Source of the DNA: Conoideocrella luteorostrata
Lineage: Eukaryota > Ascomycota > Sordariomycetes > Hypocreales > Clavicipitaceae
NCBI GenBank assembly: GCA_032433595.1
Contig: JASWJB010000061.1
Coordinates: forward strand, 62,001-126,000
Direction of reading: 5' to 3'
Length of the DNA stretch: 64,000 bases
Under the pieces are notes generated by a model. The model saw only the letters and a program-made list of their open reading frames with translations. It was not told the origin of the DNA and ran no database searches. The stretch's first letter is position 1; each line of letters opens with the position of its first letter. This document shows, one piece after another, positions 47,318 to 59,313 of this stretch. The position numbers and the translations under genes are program-made.

Positions 47318-50300
47318 TTAAGTACTAGTCTTTCGAATACCCCATTGGGTCATCCACCATTTCAACCAGTCGCGACTCACTGGTCCCAATGCCCGGAGGG
47401 TCTCGCTTGCAGCCTCAGAAGCAGATAGAGACAGAATGCTTTGGCCCTTGCTGGTCATGCCGGAGGAGTTAGAATAGAAGTCAATCAACCGGATGGCGGG
47501 ATTGCGTTCAATGTCAATGTTTCCTTGTTTACTCGTCTCGTCCGCGCTTGCTTTCAAATGGCCTACCCATTCATCAAACGACACCTCTTGTGGAGAGCCA
47601 TCTTCATAAGTGTCGAGCAGAATTGGGGCAACATCCTTGTCCCACGAGGAGGCGGACGGATTCACAACGTGGTACGTAGAAGAGCGTAACATGCCCCCTG
47701 AACCGACAAAGGAAGAAGCGGAAGCTAGGATCTCAGTCAAGATGCGAGCCAGCTTGTCGACGGGAACCCAGTCAACTCGATCTCGAGACGGAAAATTGCG
47801 CGGAAATACACCTAGATGGGCCGACGACACGATGATTGACGGAATGTATTCGTTCGTGCTCCAGAACCCAAGCTCCCCCTTCTCAACGGGACCAGCAATT
47901 ATACCGACGCGGCAGCTTGCCGAACGAACCCCCGAGACCGCAGCGGCTCGGTCGAGCAGACACTCAGCAATAAGCTTTGACTGACCATAGCCTGTGCCTG
48001 CTGCAGCCCTTAGATCGTAAATGGGTGTCTCGGGCACATGCTCGTTAAAGTGGGCGCGCCAGCCGCCTACGGCAGCAACACTTGACAGAAAGAGAATGAA
48101 GGCGCTGCGCGATGACTCATGTGCCAGTTGGATCAGGTTAACCACACCAGCAATGGAGGGCTCGAAGGACGCCAACGACCAGTTGAAGTTGACCGGCCAC
48201 TGGGAGTGAACAACGTGCGTCACAGTACGCTTCAGCCTCTCATAAACGTCTTGGTCTAGCCCTAGCTTAGATTCCGACAAGTCAGCTTTGATAAACTCGA
48301 CGCGGCCGGAGCCAAGTTGAGTCAAGCCGCGCTTGTCTCGATTCTTTTGGTATCTTTCCGCGCCGCCCGATGCGCGGTCGAGGCAGAAGATGTACTCAAC
48401 GCTTGGGTCCTGGAATAGCTGGTGCAATAAGTACGAGCCCAGAGAGCCGGTGCTGCCTGTCAGCAGTACTGTCTTATGCTGCTTGAAAGGTGGCGGATCG
48501 ATGACCATCGGCCTGACAGGAAGCAAATTGACGTATTTAATAAGGGTGTTCTCCATCCGTTCCAGTTTGTCGACCGAGGTACCGCCTGCTTCGCCGTTCG
48601 AGGTCACGATCTCGTACCCTTTCTTACCTGTGTGTCCGTCAAAAAAGAAGTCGGCGAGCTCCTTCAGGGAGTTATGTTGATATATCAGGTTGGGCGACAC
48701 GAAGTCAGTCTTGAGCTGAGTTGCGTCGGCAAGTTTGATTTGGATCTTGAACTCGCGGACGAGTCGAATTATATGCAGAGAATCTAAACCTGCTGCATTC
48801 AATCCGTCGTCTGGATTTGGGTTCTGAATGCCGGCAATGTCGGCGAGTAGCTGTTCCAGCCACTGCATAATAGCCATTCGATCACCAAAGTCGACGCGCG
48901 TGTGGTGAAGCATCATTTCAGGTGCCAGGTTCTCAGTATCCTGATACAATCTGTCGATATCGTCCTTATAAAGCTCATATGTCTGTCGCCTCTGGATCTT
49001 GCCTTGTCCCAGGTACTGAATCGGGCGGGCTGGATCTACGATTATGATGTGGTACCGGTCGAGTTTGCCATGGGCCGGGGCGTATCTGTTGGCCTCTGCT
49101 ATAGCCGTTTTGAGATTTTCCACCAAGGCTATGCGATCCTCCATCTTGTCCGGTACTGAATTACCCAAATCAACGAGTGCTGCTGGTTCGAATTTGCCAT
49201 GACCAACTACCATTGCTCCCTTGACAAGCGGACTGCCCCGAAGACCTGCTTCCATCAATGCCGGAGCGATCTTCTCGCCGTTACTCAAAACAATGACATC
49301 ATCAGAACGGCTTTGCCACCGATATACTGTAGCGTTGTATCACAAATTAGCATTCGGCGTCGGAACTCTGTTTGAGTAAGCTCATGGATGTAACTACTTA
49401 CAGAAATGCTTGGAAGGATCCGGGTGACGGGAATAGAGATCATTCATTGAGTACTCCTGGATCTCAGGGAAAGTGCTGAATATGCCCTGATACGACCGAA
49501 GCTCGGGTTTTCGGGCGATGAATAGCTCATAGAGCCCCTCGGAATGCTCGCGCAGCTGGATTCCAGAGTGACTGGGATGCCAGTAGAAGTAAGCCCAGTC
49601 TTCTCGTGCTGGCGAAAGCCTCGGCAGGCATGCCGTTTCGGTAGCTCCAAAGTTGGAGATTACTCGTGTTTTGTCTGACAGAGTGTCTCCCACTGCCTCT
49701 GATAGAGGTGCACCGCAAACAAGCACGTATCGAAGCTTGCCGAGTTCGTTGAGCGCATGAGGATCTTGACTCAGATCTTCATAGGTAGAAGGTGGGCCAA
49801 TGGAGGCGTCAATTCCCGCGTGCTTGTGCATTTCGTTAACAAAGGTAGCATTGGGGAGCAAGTTGGCCGGGCCTAGCACCGTCGTGATCCCCAAGAGAAG
49901 TGACATCGTAATGCCGATATTGATCCCGCTTGTGTGGAATAAAGGCATCGCGCTATATGCCCTGGTCGCCTCCTGATAGACTTCAGTTGTTGGCACATAG
50001 CCGTCAATGGACGGTATAGTTCTCCATGCTTCGTAAGTACTAAGGATCTCGAGTTTCCATGTGATTGGTTTGGGTAACCCGGTCGAGCCAGTGGTGTGAA
50101 GCACAAGACAAGGGTCTTCGCGAGCCTCGGCGAACGTTTTGGTGTAGGGGTACGGGGCTATAGGTTCATCTCGCAGGAAATAGTCCAGTTCAGGCACAAC
50201 GTCGGTTCTCCGCATAACGCGTTGGCTCAGTATGTGGTCGATTTGTATATCTTTAGACACCAGGAATATATCGCATTTCGCTTTTTCAAGTACATTAACA

Positions 50301-50761
50301 TGGCCAGCAACGCTATTGCGGGGGGACAAGAATAGCATTTTATAGCCGACTTTGACGGCACCAAATGCCAGTAAGAAATAGCGAAGGTCATCTTCCTCCC
50401 CAAGTTTTGTAAGCCAAGATCCTCATCTGAGTTGTTTCACGAGTATTCAAGAGTGATTTGTGGGCAAGGAACACTTACTACTTCCTATGTATGCAATAGT
50501 TGGGAAACTTCCGGCCTCTGGCTTGCCGAAATTAGACTCCAAGTACCAACTGATGCTGTTAATGGCCCTGGCGAAATCGCGCGCGGACACTTCAATGAAT
50601 CCATCTTGCAAGTTCTCGGTCTTAGCATAAGCAAATAATGGGTGTTGGGGGATTTCCTTCGCGAGCTCGTCAGGTATCAGGTGGACTAATCGATCTAGTA
50701 CTGCCCTGTCCTTTGAGAATTGGACAGGGATATCGCGGGACAGTGGCTCTGCTTGAGACAT
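47318..50761 (-). CDS. NRPS-like adenylate-forming reductase (A-T-R), first copy
   Basis: Three minus-strand exons, 50761-50479, 50391-49402 and 49326-47318, give 1,093 aa. Introns are GTAAGT...GGAAG (joins YIGS to NDLRYF) and GTAAGT...CTACAG (joins KHFL to YRWQS). The adenylation domain has A3 LHTTGSTGLPKP, A5 NFGATETA and SRSDDVIVLSNGEK. The thiolation domain has the pantetheine site GLDSLHI. The reductase domain starts VLLTGSTGSLGSYLL (NADPH site) and has the YxxxK pair as GYGQSK. It should activate a carboxylic acid with ATP, load it as a thioester and release it as an aldehyde or alcohol. No condensation domain is present. The start at 50761 faces the AKR gene. Confidence 0.9.
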
Positions 50762-51691
50762 TGTTTCTATAGTTTGTTTTTCAAATTCTGGTTGCTTTCT
50801 GGATGAAAGAATTACTATAACTACGAGTGGAATTACAGAGAATTAATACTTATTTAGAAGTCATCGCTTCAATACTGAAGCCTGCCTAGGTTGCCTCCTG
50901 CGATCTATGAAATCTTCAACAATGAACTCCGTGAAACTCCGGCGATCTTTAGGCAGACGATATTATTCACAGTCAACAGGCAGTCTCTTACGGCCTCAGT
51001 TACCTATAGTGGAAGTTGATAAGATTTTGCATGCCTTCGGGTACCGTCAACGCCTCTGTCACCGGTGCAACTTGGGGCCTGGCACCAGCAGCCATGCAAA
51101 AAGTTATTGCCACATACTGTACTATTTTCTCGGTGTCATTGGCGATCTCGTTTACGGTTATGCATGTAAGATTGACACTCCGAATCCGACACCCGGCATA
51201 CAGTGGGTCAAAGCTCCGGTCCGACCGCAACAATAAGTTTTACATTAGTAGTGGATTTCGGAGTGTCACGGAGTTTAGTATCCAATTAGAAGGGTTTTGT
51301 AACGGAAGCTGCACTAATCTTGCCAATGCATACAGGAAAAAAAACGGAGGAGAAAAGAGGGGCTTTTTGCAGATGCGGCCACAGGGAGTTCTCACCGAAA
51401 TCGCCGAATGCATATCTTTTCTTTCTATTGTGGTTTATTTGCTGTTTTCTTCCTATAGTTATTTTATATGGAACCCATACTATCCCTTATCGGAGTCTTG
51501 ACTGTATTCAGTTATGGAAAGCTAGGAATGCCCCCACTGAGTATATTTAAGTGAGGCCGCACACTCACAATAATACACCGCTACTCCTTCTTATATAACC
51601 CATACCCCCGCGAAGCTTTCAACAATCCAAACACAACAACAATAACATATCACTCCTGAATTCTAGCAAAGAGGCTTGCCTACCACCAACT
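50762..51691. promoter_or_regulatory. Shared divergent promoter (A-T-R reductase 1 / AKR)
   Basis: There are 930 bp between the divergent start codons. On the AKR side, TATA-like gtatatttaag (about 51540) and tatataac (about 51591) precede the ATG by normal fungal distances. Two ORFs in the interval are without motif. Confidence 0.55.
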
Positions 51692-52980
51692 ATGTCGACA
51701 ATTCTACCCCAGAGAACCCTTGGCCGTGACGGTCCAAAGATCCCTGCACTTGGTTTAGGTCTCATGGGCCTCAGCAGTAAGAAGTCCTTGCTTTCCCCAG
51801 AAAAATACACTACAGAAATAAAATAACAATTTGCTTGTTAGCATTCTATGGAACTCCACCCTCGGATGAAGAACGTTTGCAGTTTCTCGATCGCGCGTAT
51901 GAGCTGGGATGTGTGCACTGGGATTCCGCGGCAATGTATGGCGACAACGAAGTGCTTCTGGGCAAGTGGTTTGAGCGCACTTCGAAGAGGAGCGAGGTAC
52001 GTGAAACTAATTACGCTAGATTATTCGAGAGTTCTTATTAAATGAGCCTGTATTTCTCCAGATCTTCCTCACGACCAAATTCGGAAATCATGTAACTCCA
52101 GAGGGAGGCCGAGAAATCCGCAATGATGCGGAATATATTCGCCAGTCTGTCGCAGAGAGCTTGGAGAAGCTCAAAACCGACTACATAGACCTCTTGTACT
52201 GGTAAGTCCAAGTTTGAATCTGCTATTTTGCATTCACTTGTCTCACAATCCCATCTTATCTAGTCATCGGTTCAATGGCAAGATCCCCGTGGAACTCATT
52301 GTACAGACAATGAAGGAGTTTGTTGAGTGAGTCCCCTAAAATCCTTATAATCCGAGGATTTTAATCATACTGAACGGCCTCGATTTTTTAGTAGTGGAAA
52401 GGTCCGCTATCTGGGCCTTAGCGAATGCGGCGTAGATACGTTGCGTCGAGCCGTGAAGATCCATCCTATCCACGCATACCAAATTGAATACAGCCCCTTT
52501 TCAATGGATATTGAAAGTCCTGATACTGGTCTGTTGGACACTTGTCGCGAGCTTGGCATTTCTACCGTCGCCTATTCTCCGCTTGGGCGAGGCATGCTTA
52601 CTGGGCAATACAAATCCGTGTCTGATTTTGGTGAAAATGACTTCCGACGCACTATCCCTCGCTTCTCAACTCAAGAGAATCTAGACAAGAATATGACACT
52701 GGTGAATACTCTGGAGCGAATGGCAGAAGGAAAGAATTGCACGTCGGGCCAGCTTGTCCTAGCGTGGATGATGGCGCAAGGGCCAGACATTCTTCCCATC
52801 CCGGGTACTAAGAAGATCAAGTACCTAGAGGAGAATGTTGGTGCCTGTTTTGTCAATTTGACGAAAGAAGAAACGCAAGAGATCCGAAATGCAATTGAGA
52901 AGTGCGAGGTTGTTGGCTCAAGAGTTGCTGCGCATTTAATGCACGATCTCATTGTTGATACGCCCCCGCTGGATGGTTAA
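51692..52980 (+). CDS. Aldo/keto reductase
   Basis: Five exons, 51692-51776, 51842-51996, 52062-52201, 52264-52326 and 52392-52980, give 343 aa; all introns have GTAAGN, GTACGT or GTGAGT donors and TAG/CAG acceptors. The catalytic tetrad is visible: Asp and Tyr in [12 protein letters not shown], Lys in TTKFG and His in LLYCHR. The C-terminal NADPH pocket reads [17 protein letters not shown], as in AKR13-type yeast/fungal enzymes. It is cytosolic and reduces aldehydes or ketones with NADPH. Sharing a promoter with an aldehyde-releasing A-T-R reductase suggests it reduces that aldehyde further. Confidence 0.9.
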
Positions 52981-53799
52981 AGACATATCGGAATAGGTTG
53001 TCGAAAACTGACTTTTGCGGTTTTACTTGATGATTATTTGACTTCAGCTCACTAGATATTAAAAATATATTGTTGTTTTATATATCATGATCGCCAGTGA
53101 CTGGACAACCTCTAGACTCATCGGCTTAGGCAAAATTTAGTCTTTGAATTACCTGCTAGATGCGACTGAAGTCTTCCTCTTCTAAATATCTGGCATGTGG
53201 GCGGAAAAGAGCCTCTAGGGTGACTGGAATTAGTTCACGTGAGTTTTTGGACTTGACCGAATTGGTCAAGTCAAATGATATAGCTACAAGCAGGGGGTTT
53301 ATCCTTTTTGTGGGCAGATCAATAGCAATTTAAGCAGTGTTTCCCTGAATTCAAGAAATGTGTCTTTATCTGGGGCCTTGCTCCGCTGTTCTATTATAAT
53401 TAATTACTTTGTTAAAGTACGCAGTAGCTCAATAATTAATGAGCAACCTGTTAGATCATTTGATCTCACCATAGATCTTACCACAAGTAAGGTCTCTACA
53501 AACTACAGAAAGTCTTTGCAAGAACCCTTCACAGAGTTGACGGAGCGTGGCTGGTAGTGTGTTAGACACCAGTATACGTGAGCGGTGGCTGTGTGCTTTG
53601 GGTCGACAAACTGGAGACTCAAACATATGTAATAGCGTTTTATTACAATCTGAACGAATATACCGACATTTAACTAAATGACAATTGCAGGTATCCTAAA
53701 CTTGATGTAGGAAGGAAGACACGACAGAAGAAGGAAAAGTTGGCGAATATACGTTGTCTATCCTACTTGCTGGCGGTCCCAATCCAATACTGTCGCAAT
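52981..53799. other. Intergenic, no gene seen
   Basis: This AT-leaning spacer after the AKR has no motif-bearing frame and leads into a repeat remnant. Confidence 0.4.
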
Positions 53800-54035
53800 T
53801 TGAGCAGCTACGATCATCCGATGGGTACAGTGGAGTGTTTTTCTTGATTTCTACCTAATTTGAGGATGACAACTATTTGTACCTGAATTTCCTCTCTATA
53901 TTCCGTAAATCTAGGACTCCTGTCAGACCTTGAGTATATCGAATTTGATAGTTTCCCATTAACCCTATTCATTCTGGTATGGAATCCAGTGGCTGGACCC
54001 AGTTTCTAATTATTGTCCATTGCCGCACATCCCGG
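53800..54035. repeat. LTR-type repeat remnant, copy B
   Basis: It aligns with 31345-31600 in the same orientation. It lies inside the biosynthetic block, between the AKR and the second reductase. Confidence 0.55.
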
Positions 54036-54883
54036 CTTACGACTCATTTTCAGCCATTGTATTATGGTCAGAAATGAAGCTTTTACTAGCGTCTAGTAAT
54101 ATCAAAATATTGGCATTTCTAAGGTCTGAGGGATTTAATTGAATTCCGCGGGACGCCACGCAAATTTCGTGTATTTGCATGTGATTCGATTTTGTGCGGT
54201 TGGGTGTGACAGATGCTGTGGGTGCATAATAGTTACTAGAGCTCGGAGTCTGATTTCTAGAGCGGGGGTTGTCCGTGACCGAGCCATTCCAAAAAAAAAA
54301 AAATTACCATCGTGCGGATCGCCGATAAAACTACTCCGTACCGTTGTGATCTCCGAACCCGATTATTAAAAACATGGGTCGATGATTATTGCGGCGGGTG
54401 GCTCTCATTAACTAAGACTCTTTTGTCGGGCGCATATGGATGCGGAGGCCGAACCCTCTTATCTGGTTTATGCATTCATTCTCCGGCTATACTTCTCCTT
54501 GTGGTAATATACTAGCCAAATGGGGCTCCGAACCCGTCCCAGATGTCGCCCAGCAATCTATTTTCTGCTCACCTTTCCGTCCAACATCGTTTCAATCGGA
54601 ATGGTCCGTGAGTTACGTCGTGTTTTGATCCGACTTTTCGCATACATTGCACTTTGTTCCGGAAGGAGTGTTGACGGTAATCGCCGGGAGTAAGTGAATT
54701 TCCTTTAACGGCCGGTGTGCATCGCTCGTCAAATAGGCTCATAAATATATTCATATGGGCTGCATTTCGTTAAACTTATCCGTTCTGTTGAGTTATTCAC
54801 ACTTATAGGCTCTGATTGTACACAAGCTACATTTTTAGAATTAGTCGACAAAGCCCAATCAATTCATCTCATAGTCAACGACA
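54036..54883. other. Upstream region of A-T-R reductase 2
   Basis: No gene is seen. A short A run occurs near 54291. The promoter of the reductase should be in the right half. Confidence 0.4.
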
Positions 54884-57800
54884 ATGTCTCACCTTACGAA
54901 AGAATACATTGAGTATCTTCATTCAAACTTTGGAGAGCTCAAAGTGCTTGATGACATCATTCGTCATCGAGCTGGCGACGAACAACAAGTTCCCATACTA
55001 GGCTACCCAAGGACAGAAGATAAACTAGACGACTATGAGGAGTTCACTGGCCAACAACTAGACCAATTCATCGACAATGCCGTAAAGTACTATATCCGCG
55101 CTGGAATGAAAGCAGTGAGTCCCATTTTGCAGACTTGTCCCAAAGCTTCATACGAATTTACTTACCTCTATGCTCAGAACACAAGGGAAGTTGTTGGCAT
55201 TTATGCGCCATCTGATGTCGACTTCGTCGTATCCTTTTTTGCTCTCAGTCGGCTGGGCTACACTGTCATGTGCCTGTCTCTGAGGCTGGCTCCGTTAGCA
55301 ATTAAGAATCTGCTTCGAGAGACGAAGTGTAGAGTCATTGCACATGGCCCTACGCCGCAGATCGCAGAAGTGCTGGAAGCTGTTGCCGCGGAGGAGCCCC
55401 TAATGCTGAGTCTTGTGCCAAACCGCGCGATATACGGCCTACCACGCTCTGACGAGGACGTTCCTTTTCGGCGCTTCGTCGACCGGGAGCGCGAAACCGA
55501 TGAGACTGCGCTCATCATGCACAGCTCAGGCTCGACTGGCCTTCCGAAACCAGTCTTCCTGACTCATAGAAATCTCCTCATGCACCCACTTCAAGGATCT
55601 GGGCTTAAGAATTTTGGCGCACTTCCTCTGTATCATATGTACGGTCTCTCAGTACTGTTGCAGGGAATGTACATGGGTAAAACGGCCAACTTGCTCAGTG
55701 CCACACTTCCCCTTACGACGCCTAACCTCGTGACTGCCATCGAAGCAACCGGGGCTCGGGCAATTCATGTGGTGCCGTATGTCCTCGGTCTTATCAGTGC
55801 GAGCGAGCAAGGCTTGAAATGTCTTCAAAAGGCCAAGTATGTGACAGCATGTGGAGCTCGTACACCAGATGAGCTGGGCGACCATCTGATTGCTGAAGGT
55901 GTGAATTTTGGAGTTGTTTTTGGGACGTAAGTTTCGATTGTACCCTTGAAACTATTACTTTCTTCTACGTTTAGCTCATACTTTCATACAGTACTGAAGC
56001 TGGACTCCTCGGTGATACAATGGATCGAGATGCAGAGGACGACTCATGGAGTTATATTCGCATCTATCAGAATATAAGAAAGTCCATATACATGCAGCCA
56101 CTCGGAGACGGTACATTCGAGTGTGTGTACTTGAAAACTCACCCCGGTCTATCAACGTCCAACTCAGATGATCCAGAACCAGGCTCGTGGCATTCCAAAG
56201 ATGTCTTCATGCCACATCCGAGCTTGCCTGACGTCTGGAAGTATGTCACGCGTCTAGACGATCGTGTTACCCTCAGCAACGGTGAAAAAGTTCTCCCATT
56301 GCCTATCGAAGGTCGAGTGCGCCAACACCCTCTTGTGCGCGAGGCAGTTGTGTTCGGAATCGACAGGGCAATCCCCGGAATTATGCTGTTCCGACACGAA
56401 AAGGCAGCTGATATGCCAGATGACACCTTTATTGACCAAGTGTGGCCTGCTATAGTCAGTGCAAACTCACGATCCGAAGGCTTCTCGCAAATCGTGCGCG
56501 AAATGGTGCTTTTACAGCCAAGTGATGCTTCATGCCCACAAACGGACAAGGGGAGTATTATTCGAGGACAAGCATACCGCAAATTCGCGCGTGAGATTGA
56601 CGAGGTATACGCCAGGCTCGATAGCGAAGGCGAAGGCACACTTCGTTTAGATGTCTCAGGAATTGAAGGTTTCCTCCAAGACACCTACCAAGACATTGTT
56701 GGAGCGCCGCTTCAGTCTCTGGATTTGGACTTCTTTACTGCCGGCGTCGACAGTCTTCGAGCCATCCAAATGAGGAGAGTCATTCAGAACAAACTTTACT
56801 TGGCATCAAAACAGCTGGAACCCAACGTCGTATACGAATTTGGAAATGCAAGGAAACTAGCGAGACACTTGTACTCCATCGCACAGGGCGAGGATAGCGA
56901 AGAACTCGATAGAACATCTCTGATGCGCGAACTCATCGCAAAGTATAGCGAGCGGGTAACAGCTCCAACGATTCAACAAGGCCTGTGGAATGGCGCTGAG
57001 GGCAACGCTGGCGCCAAAGAGACGGTGGTTAGTGATCCTACTTCAGTCGTTCCACTTCGAAGTTCTGCAATGCTAACACGGTGAACATAGATCCTGACGG
57101 GGGCGACAGGCTCCCTAGGAGCACATCTTCTGAAACAATTGATTGCCGACCCGCAGATTGCCAAAGTATATTGTCTCGTTCGCGGAGAGGACCCAAGCAC
57201 GCGGATTCGTAGTGCCCTACGTGAGCGGGGATTCTCCGCAACAGCACTTGTTCCTGGTCTTGATAAAATAGTTGCTCTTACTGCAAAATTGGATGAGCCC
57301 GATTTTGGCGTCGGGGAAGAGCAAATGATACAGTTTACACGAGAAGTCTCTCTCATTGTGCACCTGGCCTGGCCAGTCAATTTCAATATCGGTTTGCAAA
57401 GTTTCGAACCACACCTGGCCGGACTGACCAATCTTATATCACTGTCTACTGCAACGACGAAGGAGCCCGGAAGAAAGTGCGCTCGATTCTTCTTCGCATC
57501 CTCCATATCTGCCGCGGAGAACTCGGATGGGCCGTGTGTTGTTGACGAAAGTCCCATCTTGGACTTGAACAGGGCATCGAAGATGGGTTATGCGCAGTCT
57601 AAGCTGGTCGGTGAGCATATCGTGCTTAATGCAGCTCAAAAGGGCGCCGCCAGTTACGTGCTACGCATCGGACAGGTCGTCGGTGACCGGCACCACGGTA
57701 TCTGGAACGAGGCCGAGTTTATCCCGTCTATGATTCGATCCGCTCTTAGTATGCAGGCGCTTCCTGAGCTGAATGAGAAAATCTCCTGGCTGCCGGTCGA

Positions 57801-58254
57801 CACACTGGCTACGGTCATTCGAGAGCTCGCCATAGCGGCGGAGCGAGACATGTCCGAGCATCACAGCACAGTCAATAAAAAGCAGCCACCGGCCGTGTAC
57901 AACCTAGTGAATCCGAATCTCTTCTCATGGTCAGATTTACTCCCTGAACTTAGAAGAGCGGGATTGAAATTCGAATCCATTTCGATGAAAAAATGGTTGG
58001 CGGCGCTGAAAACGAGGGCTCTGATGAATGATGATGTCGAGGCGCAGCGGAACCCGGCGGTCAAGCTGCTACAGCATTTTGAGGAGCGGTACGATACTCC
58101 TGACGGGTCTAAGGCTGGATCAATTTTGTTCGACACAAAGGTTGCTCAGAGTAACAGTGTTGTCTTGCGAGCGCCTCCTGATATTATCGGCGACGGTTAC
58201 GTGAGAAAGTTTGTGGAGTCTTGGCTGAAGCAATGGGTCCCTGCAATGGCGTAG
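54884..58254 (+). CDS. NRPS-like adenylate-forming reductase (A-T-R), second copy
   Basis: Exons 54884-55926, 55992-57027 and 57091-58254 give 1,080 aa. Intron 1 (GTAAGT...ATACAG) rebuilds the A5 motif VFGTTEAG. Intron 2 (GTTAGT...ACATAG, branch GCTAAC) joins KETV to ILTGATGSLG. A3 is MHSSGSTGLPKP, the thiolation site is GVDSLRAI, and the reductase YxxxK is GYAQSK. Function is as for the first copy: ATP-dependent activation and NADPH reduction of an acid. Intron positions differ from the first copy, so the two are old paralogues, not a recent duplication, and probably take different acids. The start at 54884 fits the first ATG after the leader. Confidence 0.9.
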
Positions 58255-59313
58255 AATTAAATAGCACTTAGCACAGTATTTTCTCCCAGTTAGTTTATCA
58301 AACGTCAATAGTGAGCAAATGTTAAAACTCAGTTGGTACACTCTCTACTTGGTGCTTTTCCCCTTAAAACTATAGAATACCGTCCGGCCTACCAGTGATA
58401 TAACTGTTGGAACAATTTACCACTTGACTACGGAGCAAAAGTGTAGGCCTACTGAACTGTATTCCCAGGAGCTGCAATTTGGGCTTATATTCTGCGTAAC
58501 AATAATAACTACGTATGTTCACAACAAAGGCGCAGGTTCACAGCAAATGTGCGTTCATTTCTTGATCTAGGCGCGACCACTTTTGGAGGACAGTTTTCAG
58601 ATCGCTGGACAACCGCCCGTCGACCCCACTAACCTACACTCAGGCCATGGGAATGGATCTCTTAGCACCGCGCCTGGTCTATTTTAAGCTAGCTGGCTGT
58701 ACTTATTGCTGCTAGGAATTTGTGGCCAGAACTTTCAACATTGCAGTGGAGGTCAGCTCTCTCGGTGGGGAAGCAACCCTTGGGAGAAGTTGAAATTGCA
58801 GTGAAACCAATGAGCCAACAAACAATGAGGCATGGAAAGTGAGGCGCAGAGCGCAGGGGTGGGTGCCCGCCCGGGCGGTCGACAGGCGACATCCAATTTG
58901 CAGCGATCAACTTTACGTAAATGATATTTTCAGCTACATTCACGCTAACTGCGGTGACAAGTCAAAATGTCCAGCATACTACCTAATTCAGATAGACTTG
59001 TCCCACTTGAGTTCAAAAATAATTAAGTCGCGTAGCACTTGAAACGAGTTCTTGTCATTCGTACCATGGAGAAAGCCGTATAACGGAATATCTTGAAATA
59101 CTCTAACAGCTCTAAAGACTCTGGATCAAAGAGTAGCTCTATTTCTAACCATCTAAATACAGGAGCAAATATCTATCAACAACGAAAAGCGACACTTGAC
59201 AAGAATTTAAAACTTAGAGGTGTCCTGCATCCTCCGAGACAACAAAACATGCAGATTTACCAGAAGAGGTCACAAATCTTACGGACGGATTCGATAAAGA
59301 GATTGGAAGAAGA
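58255..59313. other. Convergent intergenic region
   Basis: It holds the 3' flanks of the second reductase (plus) and the GMC oxidoreductase (minus). No gene is seen; the plus frame at 59093-59446 mostly overlaps the GMC end and has no motif. Confidence 0.45.

Noticed and set aside
47441..47689. Similarity of short plus frames at 46801 and 47441 (MALAGHA-GV)
   Set aside because: The second is antisense to the reductase and the match is about ten residues; treated as coincidence.
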